NCBI RefSeq assembly: GCF_017094525.1
Contig: NZ_CP064788.1
Coordinates: forward strand, 744,001-808,000
From: Halapricum desulfuricans
Lineage (GTDB): Archaea; Halobacteriota; Halobacteria; Halobacteriales; Haloarculaceae
Direction of reading: 5' to 3'
DNA: 64,000 nt
Positions 7,545 to 15,651 of this stretch are shown one piece after another. The notes under the pieces were generated by a model, which did no database searches, was not told the DNA's origin, and saw nothing but the letters and a program-made list of their open reading frames with translations. The stretch's first letter is position 1, and every line of letters begins with the position of its first letter. The position numbers and the translations under genes were made by a program.

Positions 7545-8899
7545 GTGACGTCCGATACCGTCTCTTCGACGACCGACCGCACGTCCGCGAGCAACTCGTC
7601 GGCGGCCTCGCTCTCGACGTAGATCCGGACGTACGGCTCGGTCCCACTCGGTCGGACCAGCGTCCAGGACCCGTCCGGGAACGACAGGCGCACGCCGTAG
7701 TCGAGGGTGGCCTCGGCGTCGGGAAACGCCTCCGGAAGGCGCGTTTCGAGCCGGTCCATCACCGCCGACTTGTGCGCGTCCGGACAGCGTACCGGGTCTT
7801 TCCGGTAGGGTCGTTCGGTGACCGGTTCGCGCAACGTTTCGAGGCCGTTCGCGGCGACCAGACGCGCGAACACGGCCGCGCTGGCGACGCCGTCGATCCA
7901 CCCGCCCAGCCGGGGGTGGACGTGTTTCCAGGGCTCGGCGGCGAAGACGATCTCCGTCCCGTCGGCGGCCGTCGCCCGGATCTCGGCGATCCCCTCGTGG
8001 AGCACGCCGAGGCCCGTGCGTTCGATGCGGCCGCCGGCGGCCGCGACACGCTCGTCGATCCGCTCGGAGGCGTTCGGCGTCGTCAGCACGACCGGATCGG
8101 CCGCGTCGCTGGCGCTGACGTAGTGTTCCGCGAGGACCGCCAGCACGGTGTCCTCGTGAACGATCGCGCCGTCGCCGTCGACGATCACGATCCGGTCGGC
8201 GTCGCCGTCGTGACCGATCCCCAGCTCGACGGCGTCGTGCCCGGCGACGAACTCGCACAGGCCGGTCAGCGTCTCGGGCGTCGGCTTGCTCCCCCGGGCG
8301 TCGAAGTGACTGTCGACGTTCGCGTTGAGCGCTCGCACCTCGGCTCCGAGTTCGTACAGTACCTGTGGCGTCGCGAGCGAGGCCATCCCGTTCCCGCAGT
8401 CGACCGCGACGCCGAGCCCCTCAAGCGGTGCGCCGTGCCCGCGAGCGTACGCGGCGATCGCTTCGCGGTACGTCCCGAGCACGTCCGCACGTTCGACGGT
8501 CTCCCACTCGTCCCAGGGTGCCGGCTCGAGACCGCTCTCGACGCGTCGCTCGATCCGGTCCTCGGCGTCGCCGTCGAACTCGACGCCGTCGACGAACAGT
8601 TTGATCCCGTTGTCTTCGGGCGGGTTGTGACTTGCCGTGAGCATGACGCCGTACTGGCCGCGGGACGCCCACGCCAGCGTCGGCGTCGGCACCGGTCCCA
8701 GTCTTCGGACGCGAGCCCCCGCCGATTCGATGCCGGCCTCGACGGCCGCGGCCAGCGCGCTCCCCGACTGACGGCCGTCCCGACCGACGACTACCGTCTC
8801 CGCCTCGCGGCCGACGGCCTGCCCAACCGACAGTGCGAGTTCCGGCGTGACGGTCTCCTCGACGCGGCCCCGAATCCCGGCCGTTCCGAACAGCTCCAT
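7535..8899 (-). CDS. Phosphohexomutase (phosphoglucomutase / phosphomannomutase / GlmM family)
   Basis: The 454-aa enzyme of the alpha-D-phosphohexomutase superfamily interconverts hexose-1- and hexose-6-phosphates, feeding nucleotide-sugar synthesis. Motifs are FGTAGIRG at the N terminus, the phosphoserine loop TASHNPPEDNG, the metal-binding DGDADR and the phosphate-binding RPSGTEP. I choose the internal ATG (MELFGTAGIRG) over the track's longer form because a TATA-like TCTATTTACC lies about 26 nt upstream of it and the extra 30 residues are not family-like. Sugar specificity cannot be fixed from sequence. Confidence 0.88.
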   Translation of the reverse strand: MELFGTAGIRGRVEETVTPELALSVGQAVGREAETVVVGRDGRQSGSALAAAVEAGIESAGARVRRLGPVPTPTLAWASRGQYGVMLTASHNPPEDNGIKLFVDGVEFDGDAEDRIERRVESGLEPAPWDEWETVERADVLGTYREAIAAYARGHGAPLEGLGVAVDCGNGMASLATPQVLYELGAEVRALNANVDSHFDARGSKPTPETLTGLCEFVAGHDAVELGIGHDGDADRIVIVDGDGAIVHEDTVLAVLAEHYVSASDAADPVVLTTPNASERIDERVAAAGGRIERTGLGVLHEGIAEIRATAADGTEIVFAAEPWKHVHPRLGGWIDGVASAAVFARLVAANGLETLREPVTERPYRKDPVRCPDAHKSAVMDRLETRLPEAFPDAEATLDYGVRLSFPDGSWTLVRPSGTEPYVRIYVESEAADELLADVRSVVEETVSDVTQT

Positions 8900-8920
8900 A
8901 CCCGGCGTTGCTTCGCCGAC

Positions 8921-8930
8921 GGTAAATAGA
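8921..8930 (-). promoter_or_regulatory. TATA-like box of the phosphohexomutase gene
   Basis: On the minus strand TCTATTTACC is centred about 26 nt before the ATG at 8899, the spacing expected for a leaderless or very short-leader haloarchaeal transcript. Confidence 0.45.
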
Positions 8931-9006
8931 CTGTCGGCTGTGCCGTCTCCGAGCAATAGACCAGGTGTCATCGCGGGAGAGGCCCGCAAGACTGCAGACC
9001 CGCCGC

Positions 9007-9729
9007 CTAGATGTCGTAGTCGTCGTACGTCGTGATGTCGACGCCCTCGGACGTCACTTCGGCGACACAGAGTCCGTTCCCTGACCCGGTGTCACGCTCG
9101 GCGGCCGCCTCGATCGAGACGGCGGCGACCTCGGTGGCCTGCTCGATGCTCATGTCCGGTTCGTACCGGTCCTCGAGGGTCCCGTAGGCGACGGTCAGCC
9201 CGGACCCGGTGACGGTGTAGTCGTCCTCCATGACGCCACCGGCGGGGTCGATGCTGTAGACGTGGCTGCCCGCCTCGTCGATCCCACCGAGGATCGGGTT
9301 GATCGCGAGGAACGGCCCGCCGCGAGCGAAGTTACCCGCGAGCGTCGACAGGGCCTGCATGCTCATGTCCCGGTCACGGCGCGCCTCGTAGAGGTTGACT
9401 TCCGCGCGCAGCGTCCGGATGAACGACTGGGCACCGCCGACGCTACCGACGAGCGTGAGCGCGGCCGTCGGATGGATCTGTTCGACCTTCTGGACGTTCT
9501 TGTTCGAGACGAACCGCCCGCCCAGACTGGCGCGCCGGTCGGTGGCGACGACGACGCCGTCCTCGGTCGCGATGCCGATGGTCGTCGTCCCGGTCTTGTT
9601 GACGGTCTCCTCGTCGCGGTCGCCGCTGGGGAGCGAGCCCAGTTGCGGTTCGTAGGGCGAGTCCAGCTGTCGACCGCCGGTGTGGGGGCGGTCCTGTGAG
9701 AACTCCGGTCCCGAGTGTGGGTCGTGCAT
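9007..9729 (-). CDS. psmB: Proteasome subunit beta
   Basis: The proteolytic subunit of the archaeal 20S proteasome. The 240-aa precursor has a 47-residue propeptide, and predicted autocleavage at TG/TTTIG exposes catalytic Thr48. Asp64 (ATDRRAS) corresponds to mature position 17, and the SGNGLCVAEV region near the C terminus matches the family. The long acidic propeptide is normal for haloarchaeal beta subunits. It is monocistronic; the alpha subunit is not in the window. Confidence 0.95.
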   Translation of the reverse strand: MHDPHSGPEFSQDRPHTGGRQLDSPYEPQLGSLPSGDRDEETVNKTGTTTIGIATEDGVVVATDRRASLGGRFVSNKNVQKVEQIHPTAALTLVGSVGGAQSFIRTLRAEVNLYEARRDRDMSMQALSTLAGNFARGGPFLAINPILGGIDEAGSHVYSIDPAGGVMEDDYTVTGSGLTVAYGTLEDRYEPDMSIEQATEVAAVSIEAAAERDTGSGNGLCVAEVTSEGVDITTYDDYDI

Positions 9730-9788
9730 ACCCGACGGCTACTGGCCCGCCGTTGATAAAGGCTCCCGTTGTCGCCGCTCCGGTCCCA

Positions 9789-10397
9789 TCACCGCAGGTC
9801 GCCCATCGCGTAGTAGAACCGCTGGAGCGCGGTGACGTGACCGACGACCGCGAAGACGATCAGCAACCACCCGACGACCGTGAACTCGCGGATCGGGTCG
9901 GTGACGACGACGGCGAGCGCGCCGACGACGCCGATCAGCGCGAGCCGGTCGGCCCGTCCCAGGAGGCCGCCGTACACGCGATCGAGACCGACCGCCTGGG
10001 CCTGCGTTCCGAGATACGAGGTCATCAACACGCCCGTCACCGCGGCCAGCCCGAGGTCGTACCGGCCGATCCCGGCCGCGAGTCCGGCGATGATCAGGAT
10101 GTCGGCGTAGCGATCGAGGGCGTGATCCAGCAGGTCGCCGGCCTCGGAAGCGGCGTCGAGTCGGCGGGCGAGCGCGCCGTCGAGCAGGTCGAGCCAGCCG
10201 TTGACAAAGACGAGCACGGCGCCGACGCCGTACAACAGCGGCTCGTCGCCGCCGAGATAGAACGCTCCGGCCGCGGCCGCGGCCACGACGATCGCGAGGA
10301 CGCTCACGCCGTTGGGGGTGAGCCCGAGTCTCGCTGCGGCGGTCACGAACGGTTCGAGCGCGCGATCGGCGAGCGAGCGGTATTTATCCAGTGTCAT
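9789..10397 (-). CDS. CDP-alcohol phosphatidyltransferase family (archaetidylinositol-phosphate-synthase-like)
   Basis: This 202-aa integral membrane enzyme has the family signature D-x2-D-G-x2-A-R-x8-G-x3-D-x3-D, visible as DLLDGALARR, then EAGDLLDHALDRYAD. About six hydrophobic segments surround it. Archaeal members transfer inositol phosphate or other alcohol phosphates onto CDP-archaeol to make polar lipid head groups. It is followed upstream in the same direction by an AMP-kinase-like gene (16 bp away) and hisC, a conserved haloarchaeal neighbourhood. The alcohol acceptor is inference. Confidence 0.85.
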   Translation of the reverse strand: MTLDKYRSLADRALEPFVTAAARLGLTPNGVSVLAIVVAAAAAGAFYLGGDEPLLYGVGAVLVFVNGWLDLLDGALARRLDAASEAGDLLDHALDRYADILIIAGLAAGIGRYDLGLAAVTGVLMTSYLGTQAQAVGLDRVYGGLLGRADRLALIGVVGALAVVVTDPIREFTVVGWLLIVFAVVGHVTALQRFYYAMGDLR

Positions 10398-10412
10398 CGT
10401 GATCGATTGTCG

Positions 10413-10922
10413 TCATCGCAGGTAATCGGTGTAATCGACGGTGCCGGCACTCGGTTCGCGTTCGCCGGCGATCACGGCGTCGATCTCGGCCGCGACCGCC
10501 TCGGGCGTGCGATCGGTCGTGTCGATCTCGTAGACGGCGTCTTCACCGTGGTTCTGGACGGCGTGACCCAGGATCACGTCAAGCGCCTCACTTTCGGCGT
10601 TCTCGCGGGCCGACTCGGCCGACTCGCCGCGCTCGTGAAGCCGGCGTTCGATCACCTCGGGCGCACACCGCAGGACGATCACTCCATCGGCGTCGAACTC
10701 GTGAGCCAGATGGGACTCGACGACGACGTCCTCGCGGTCGTCCAGCCACGACGCGACGGCGTCCAGATCAGTTATCAGCGTGTCTCGCTCGTCGTCGCGC
10801 CCGGTCGTCAGCTCGCGCTCGCGGATGACCTCGTTGAGGTGGATCACCTCGAAGTCGGACGCGAGCAGGTCCGTCGCGGTCGTCTTGCCCGTCCCGGGCG
10901 TCCCGGTGACGGCGACTCTCAT
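10413..10922 (-). CDS. Adenylate kinase-like NMP kinase (Fap7/AK6 family)
   Basis: This 169-aa P-loop kinase has Walker A at VTGTPGTGKTT (residues 5-15) and the compact lid of the AK6/Fap7 family (COG1936). Members phosphorylate AMP and, in eukaryotes and archaea, also act in small-subunit ribosome maturation. Its start lies 6 bp after the hisC stop and its stop 15 bp before the phosphatidyltransferase start, so the three genes probably share a transcript. Confidence 0.85.
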   Translation of the reverse strand: MRVAVTGTPGTGKTTATDLLASDFEVIHLNEVIRERELTTGRDDERDTLITDLDAVASWLDDREDVVVESHLAHEFDADGVIVLRCAPEVIERRLHERGESAESARENAESEALDVILGHAVQNHGEDAVYEIDTTDRTPEAVAAEIDAVIAGEREPSAGTVDYTDYLR

Positions 10923-10928
10923 CCCAGG

Positions 10929-12011
10929 TCACCCCCGGACATCCGCCAGCACCTCGTTGATCGTCTCGACGGCGCGGGGCGTCTCCTCGCGCGTGCCGGT
11001 CGTGATCCGGATGTGTTCGGGCAGGCCGAAGCTCGTGCAATCCCGAACGATGACGCCCTCGCGCTGGCAGGCGTCGGCTACCGCCTCGGCGTTCCCGACC
11101 TTCGCGAGGACGAAGTTCCCGCCGCTTTCCCAGGTCTCGGCGTCGAGATGCTCGCGGATGTACGCCCGGCCCCAGCGGGCGGTCTCGATCGTCTCCTCGA
11201 GGAACGCCTCGTCGTCCAGCGCGGCCAGTCCGGCCCGACAGGCGATCTCGCTGGCGGCGAAGGGCGTGTTCACGCGGGCGTAGGCGTCGCCCCACTCCTC
11301 GGGAACGATCGCGTAGCCGAGCCGGATCCCCGCGAGCCCGTAGGCCTTCGAGAACGAGTGGAGCAGGGCCACGTCGTCGCGCTCGCGGACCAGCCCGATC
11401 TTGCTCTCCCGTTCGCTGAACGGCTCGTAGGCCTCGTCGACGACGACCAGCGTCTGCTCGTCGGTCGCCTCGGCGATCCGTTCGACCTCCGCTATCGTGA
11501 CCTCCGAGCCGGTCGGGTTGTGCGGGCTCGTCAGGTAGACGATCCGGTGGCCGTCGTAGGCCTCCAGCACGCGCTCGGGCGACTGGTGGAACCCGTCGGC
11601 CTCAGAGAGTTCGAACGTCTCGACGGTGCCGTGGTGGTACTTCGCGCTCATCCCGTGATAGGTGAAGTCGGGGTCGGGCACGAGCACGGCCTGACCCGGT
11701 TCCAGTAACGCACGCGAGAGGTAGTCGAGCGCACCGTCACCGCCGTTTGCCAGCCAGATCTGTTCGTCGCTGACGTCCCACGTCTCGGCGAGTTTCGCGA
11801 TCAGGTCGGTGTGAGAGGATTTCGGATAGTAGTGGACGGCTTCGGCGACGTCACGAATCGCTTCGACGGCCTTCGGCGAGGGGCCGAGGGAGTTCTCGTT
11901 CGAGGAGAGTTTGATCAACTCGTCCGGGTCCAGTCCCAGGTCCCGGGCGACTTCCTCGATTCCCCGTCCCGCCCGGTAGACCGAGTGCATCGAGAGGTCC
12001 CGTGGTTCCAT
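10929..12011 (-). CDS. hisC: Histidinol-phosphate aminotransferase
   Basis: The 360-aa fold-type I PLP enzyme converts imidazole-acetol phosphate to histidinol phosphate. Visible motifs are LIKLSSNENSLGPSP near the N terminus, VVDEAYEPF for the Asp/Tyr that contact PLP, and the lysine motif LHSFSKAYGLAGIRLGYA. The ATG giving MEPRDLSMHSVYRAG is preferred; the 21-residue upstream extension is not family-like. First gene of a hisC-kinase-phosphotransferase unit. Confidence 0.92.
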   Translation of the reverse strand: MEPRDLSMHSVYRAGRGIEEVARDLGLDPDELIKLSSNENSLGPSPKAVEAIRDVAEAVHYYPKSSHTDLIAKLAETWDVSDEQIWLANGGDGALDYLSRALLEPGQAVLVPDPDFTYHGMSAKYHHGTVETFELSEADGFHQSPERVLEAYDGHRIVYLTSPHNPTGSEVTIAEVERIAEATDEQTLVVVDEAYEPFSERESKIGLVRERDDVALLHSFSKAYGLAGIRLGYAIVPEEWGDAYARVNTPFAASEIACRAGLAALDDEAFLEETIETARWGRAYIREHLDAETWESGGNFVLAKVGNAEAVADACQREGVIVRDCTSFGLPEHIRITTGTREETPRAVETINEVLADVRG

Positions 12012-12147
12012 ACTCGGGGCAAGCGGGCGGTGGACCTTAAGGGTGCTCAAGCGGGCCGCACGCGTCGGTGGCAACGGTTCGCGTTCGACCGGGCACGTCG
12101 CCCGACCGAAACGACTACCACGCCCGACGGAGACTCACGGGTAGGGA

Positions 12148-12783
12148 ATGCCGCTGCTGATCGACATTCGGAAGCTCCGGATCATCAACACGTTGATGAA
12201 ACGCGGGACGGAGAACGTCACGCGATCGCTGTCGTCGCTGGCCGACGTCGACGCGGACGTCGAGATCACGAGCCTCTCGTTCGTCGAGCCCAGCGACATC
12301 GCCGCCGAGATCGGCACCGACGAGATCTACAGCGCGTCGATCGACCTCCGGGAGCCGCCCTACGGGGTCTTCCTGCTCACGTTCCCGCCCGAGACGGCCG
12401 TCGAGATCGCGACGCTGATGACCGGTTCGCCCGTCGAAGACGGGTTCAATCGACTCCAGAAGAGCGCCCTGCAGGAGATGTGCAACATCCTCACCTCGGG
12501 ATTCATCGACGGGATCGCGAACACGCTCGGGACGACCATCGATATGGAGACCCCGGAGTTGCAGTACTCCAACGGCCAGGTCGTCGCCGAGGAGACGCTG
12601 TCGCACGTCCGGACGGACGCGCTGTCGATCGTCCTCGACTCGATGATCGACGTCGCCGACGAGGACGCCGCGTTCAAGATCCGGGTCTTCCTGGTTCCCG
12701 ATCCCGGATCGTTCGTCAACCTCCTCGATCACCTCAGCGTCGATGAGATCTCCGATCGGACCGAGTCCGCCGGTTCGCTGTGA
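12148..12783 (+). CDS. cheC: CheC-family chemotaxis protein
   Basis: The 211-aa protein resembles CheC phosphatases, which remove phosphate from CheY-P. One recognisable active-site half (SALQEMCNILTSGFIDGIANTL, with the E..N pair near residues 114-117) is present. The second expected half (DALSIVLDSMIDVAD, about 152-166) lacks a clear E..N, so it may be a one-site or adaptor variant. No other chemotaxis gene is nearby. A 401-codon antisense frame over this gene is a codon-bias shadow. Confidence 0.75.
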   Translation: MPLLIDIRKLRIINTLMKRGTENVTRSLSSLADVDADVEITSLSFVEPSDIAAEIGTDEIYSASIDLREPPYGVFLLTFPPETAVEIATLMTGSPVEDGFNRLQKSALQEMCNILTSGFIDGIANTLGTTIDMETPELQYSNGQVVAEETLSHVRTDALSIVLDSMIDVADEDAAFKIRVFLVPDPGSFVNLLDHLSVDEISDRTESAGSL

Positions 12784-12828
12784 CCCGGATCCTCCACATT
12801 CAAGGACGCGCCGCCCTCGAACGCGAAT

Positions 12829-13290
12829 ATGGATCCTGAACTCGCCGGGCTGTACGCGTTGCACGTGCTGTTTGCCGGGCTCTGGACCGGCGCTGTCGTC
12901 TTCGTGACGTGGGCCGTCCTGCCGCTCGCTCGCGACGGTGACCTCGACGCACAGCCGCTCGAATCGATCGCCGGCCGGGTGAAACGCCTCTCGCGGATCA
13001 GTGCTGTCCTGCTGGCGCTGACCGGTGTCCGGATGGCGATGGTACTCGACTATACCGAGACGACCGTCCTTTTCGAGACGACGCGCGGGTACCTGCTGGT
13101 CGGGATGGTCACCCTCTGGCTGGTCTTGATGGGGCTCGTCGAGGTCGGTGCTGGCAAATTGACCGATGGGACCGGCCGCCGGAAGGTGCGCGAACCCGCC
13201 CGCAACGCCCGACCGTTCCTCCTCGGGGCGACGGTCGTCGCCGTGCTCTTGTTGGTCGACGCCGGCCTGCTGGCTGCCGGGACGCTGTAA
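12829..13290 (+). CDS. CopD-like four-helix membrane protein
   Basis: The 153-aa protein has four membrane helices (about 7-33, 55-73, 88-107 and 129-151) and the LHVLFAGLWTGAVVF start with His12 seen in CopD/YwaF-type copper-resistance membrane domains. It may bind copper or haem at the membrane. No metal-resistance partner is adjacent. The gap to cheC is only 45 bp, but co-transcription is uncertain. Confidence 0.6.
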   Translation: MDPELAGLYALHVLFAGLWTGAVVFVTWAVLPLARDGDLDAQPLESIAGRVKRLSRISAVLLALTGVRMAMVLDYTETTVLFETTRGYLLVGMVTLWLVLMGLVEVGAGKLTDGTGRRKVREPARNARPFLLGATVVAVLLLVDAGLLAAGTL

Positions 13291-13341
13291 GTCGTAACGA
13301 GCTAACTGATATTTTCTCATGCGAGCAGCGTTACATCTATA

Positions 13342-13360
13342 GTATTACAGCAGGTATTAC
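13342..13360 (+). promoter_or_regulatory. Direct repeat GTATTAC-N5-GTATTAC upstream of vapB
   Basis: Two copies of GTATTAC (13342-13348 and 13354-13360) start 12 bp apart, and the second ends 5 bp before the vapB ATG. A half-site pair in this position fits autorepression by an AbrB-fold antitoxin, and the AT-rich CTATAGTA overlapping it could be the TATA region. Function is inferred from position. Confidence 0.4.
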
Positions 13361-13365
13361 GAAGC

Positions 13366-13626
13366 ATGAGCGAGTCTACCCGCATCACGAAAAAAGGTCA
13401 GACGACGATTCCCAGGGACCTTCGCGAGAAGTACGACCTAGAGCCGGGTGACGAGGTCATCTGGATGGACACCGACGACGGCATCGTCGTCAAGAAGCGC
13501 ACGCGGACCAGCGGGCGCGGGATGCTCGTTCCCGACGATACTGCCGAGGAGAAGCGCCAGGAAATCGCCGAGGAGTTGGGACAGCGTATCCGAAACTGTC
13601 GGGACCGCAACTACGAGGAGACCTGA
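13366..13626 (+). CDS. AbrB/MazE-fold antitoxin (VapB type)
   Basis: The 86-aa protein begins with a swapped-hairpin DNA-binding domain, TRITKKGQTTIPRDLREKYDLEPGDEV (residues 5-31), typical of SpoVT/AbrB antitoxins. An acidic C-terminal tail rich in Glu and Arg would normally wrap around the toxin. Its expected PIN toxin partner lies 84 bp downstream but is internally deleted, so this antitoxin is probably an orphan. The TGA stop runs into a perfect 16-bp outer stem of a palindromic element. Confidence 0.85.
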   Translation: MSESTRITKKGQTTIPRDLREKYDLEPGDEVIWMDTDDGIVVKKRTRTSGRGMLVPDDTAEEKRQEIAEELGQRIRNCRDRNYEET

Positions 13627-13707
13627 TAGTGATTACTGTACCGATTTACCGGTACGACCGCACTACTTCGTGCGGTCGACTCGGAACAGACGTACAGTAA
13701 TCACTAT
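13626..13707 (+). repeat. 82-nt two-tier palindrome (copy F)
   Basis: The outer stem 13626-13641 (ATAGTGATTACTGTAC) pairs perfectly with 13692-13707. Inside it, CGACCGCAC (13655-13663) pairs with GTGCGGTCG (13670-13678) around a 6-nt loop. Total length, 16-bp outer stem and central hairpin match copies at 40450 and 43948, though the spacer sequence differs, so kinship is by architecture. It sits exactly between the antitoxin stop and the broken toxin. Confidence 0.75.
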
Positions 13708-13710
13708 GAG

Positions 13711-13967
13711 ATGCCGACGTACACGGCCGACGCCGTCTCGCTGTTGGTCTATCTCGTCGATGCGCTCCCACAGCGAGCCGACCGAATTTTCGCCGAAGCC
13801 GAAGCGGGAGAAACGATCATTCAGGCACCGAGTACGCGCACGTCGTTGACGAGTTCAGTATTCACGACGGGCTGATCGTCGCCAGCCACCGAGTACGAGA
13901 TACGGAGGCGATCATCACGACTGACGGGGCCATCGACGACGCGGGATACGAGACGCGCTGGGAGTGA
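13711..13967 (+). pseudogene. Gutted PIN-domain toxin (vapC remnant)
   Basis: From the ATG at 13711 the frame reads MPTYTADAVSLLVYLVDALPQRADRIFAEAEAGE..., the N-terminal strand-helix of a VapC PIN ribonuclease. After APS the sequence shifts frame and continues as EYAHVVDEFSIHDGLIVASH..., then ITTDGAIDDAGYETRW, the C-terminal part with the conserved HD and TTD acidic positions. The central helices, about 40-60 residues including the second acidic catalytic residue, are missing. A deletion plus frameshift has destroyed the nuclease. Confidence 0.75.
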
Positions 13968-13978
13968 CGGCGACCGGA

Positions 13979-15562
13979 TCACGTCTGTGATAGTGTCTCC
14001 TCGAGGCGATCCCCGATTCGGAGCGCGAGCGCCGCGATCGTCAGCGTCGGGTTCATCGCGCCCGCGCTGACGAAGACGCTGCTTGAGGCGATCCAGGCGT
14101 TGTCCAGGTCGTGGGTCCGACACTGCGAGTCGACGACGCTGGTCGCCGGGTTGTCGCCCATCCGGGTGGTCCCCATGTGGTGTGCGGCCGGCCCCGTCGA
14201 GTCCGGGCCGACGACCCACTCGATGTCGGCGTCGAGTTCCTCGAGGATCGACCGCTGGATCTCGGTCGCTCGCTCGACCGTGCGCCGGTCGCGGTCGCTG
14301 ATCGACCAGTGGACCTCCGGGACGGGGTTGCCGTGATCGTCAGTGCGGGCGGGGTCGAGCGTGATCCGGTTGTCCGGTCTGGCCTCCTGCTGGACGAGGC
14401 CGGCGACTTCGAGCGTGTTCCCGTAGGTCTCCCGTAGCGTCGCCAGCAGGTCGTCGCCCCAGTGGTCGGCTTCCAGCGCGGTCGCGGCGGGCGGCCGGCC
14501 GGCGTAGTTCAGCAGCTCGAGCTTGATCGGCGGGTGGTCGTCGCTGTCGTAGAACTGGTGGCTCTCGGTGGTGATGAACTCGACGTGGTGTTGACGAGTG
14601 GGCCGGTCGACCGTTCCGCCGACGCGCGCGCCGAGGTGTTCCGTGAAGTACCGGCCGACCAGCCCCGAGGAGTTCGCCAGCCCCTCCGGGTAGTGATCGC
14701 TCTTAGAGAGCAACAGCAGTCGCGGGATCTCCACGCCGCCGGCGGCGAGCACGAACTGCCGCGCCGCCTGTCGGTGTTCGGTCCCGTCTGGCGTCGCGTA
14801 CACGGCGGCCTGGATTCGATCGGCGTCGTGTTCGAGACGCTGGACCGGCGCGCGGTCAATCACGCGCGCGCCGCTGGCCTCGGCCCGCTCGACGTGCATC
14901 GGGGCGTCGTATTTCGCCCTGGTCGGACAGACCGGCTTGCACGTCCCGAAGCCCACGCACGCGCCGCGACCGTCGTACTCCTCGGAGTTGCGAGCGTTCG
15001 GTGCTGAATGGGTCGCGATCCCCAGGGACTCACAGGCCTCCGCGAAGATCGCGTCGCTGTGGGAGGGCGGGAACGGGGCCATCGGAAACGGCTCCTCGCG
15101 AGGCGGCCCGAACGGGTTGTCGTCGGCCCCGGCGACGCCCATCGCCCGTTCGGCCTGCGCGTAGTAGGGCTGGAGATCAGCGTAGTCGATCGGCCAGGGA
15201 TCGCCGCCGTTTCGCCCGTCGAAGTCCCGCTCGTGCAGGCGGACGACCATCCCCTGCCAGGCCAGGGTCGTCCCGCCGACGCCTTTCACCCGGGTGCGAT
15301 TCAGCGGGTAGTGGTCCGCTCCCGAGGAGGTGTAGGCGTCGCGCTGCCCGCCCACGTCCCACACCGACTGGGGTGCGTGTGCCGGCCGAAGCGACTGCTC
15401 CATGCGTCCGATCCGCCGCTCGCGGTCGAACCGCGGCCCGGCCTCCAGCACGACGACGTCGTAGCCCGCCGCCGCGAGGCGATGGGCCACGAGCGCCCCG
15501 GCCGGCCCGGCCCCGACGATACAGACGTCCGCGCGGTCGGACGGCGTTCGGTCGACTTCCAT
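13979..15562 (-). CDS. GMC-family FAD oxidoreductase
   Basis: This 527-aa flavoprotein has an N-terminal dinucleotide-binding motif VCIVGAGPAGALVAHRLAAAGYDVVVLEAG (residues 13-42) and the C-terminal GMC block NPTLTIAALALRIGDRL. A cysteine-rich insert ACVGFGTCKPVCPTRAKYD resembles the large subunits of membrane gluconate/fructose dehydrogenases and related GMC enzymes, suggesting sugar or sugar-acid oxidation linked to an electron carrier. No signal peptide is seen. Substrate unknown. Confidence 0.82.
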   Translation of the reverse strand: MEVDRTPSDRADVCIVGAGPAGALVAHRLAAAGYDVVVLEAGPRFDRERRIGRMEQSLRPAHAPQSVWDVGGQRDAYTSSGADHYPLNRTRVKGVGGTTLAWQGMVVRLHERDFDGRNGGDPWPIDYADLQPYYAQAERAMGVAGADDNPFGPPREEPFPMAPFPPSHSDAIFAEACESLGIATHSAPNARNSEEYDGRGACVGFGTCKPVCPTRAKYDAPMHVERAEASGARVIDRAPVQRLEHDADRIQAAVYATPDGTEHRQAARQFVLAAGGVEIPRLLLLSKSDHYPEGLANSSGLVGRYFTEHLGARVGGTVDRPTRQHHVEFITTESHQFYDSDDHPPIKLELLNYAGRPPAATALEADHWGDDLLATLRETYGNTLEVAGLVQQEARPDNRITLDPARTDDHGNPVPEVHWSISDRDRRTVERATEIQRSILEELDADIEWVVGPDSTGPAAHHMGTTRMGDNPATSVVDSQCRTHDLDNAWIASSSVFVSAGAMNPTLTIAALALRIGDRLEETLSQT

Positions 15563-15651
15563 CCGCGACGGGTTTAGGCAACCCTAAATTTAGGCGTTTC
15601 CATTCGGGGCGGGGACTCAGTCGTTCCGTTGCTTGCCGTGTCCGGGCACGT

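Noticed and set aside
9696-11708. 670-codon plus-strand frame opposite psmB, phosphotransferase, kinase and hisC
   Set aside because: Very long antisense frames are expected with haloarchaeal codon bias. The product is Arg/Gly/Asp-rich with no motif, and it spans four well-identified genes on the other strand.
12115-13320. 401-codon minus-strand frame over cheC and the CopD-like gene
   Set aside because: Low-complexity product with no recognisable fold; the two plus-strand genes fit known families.
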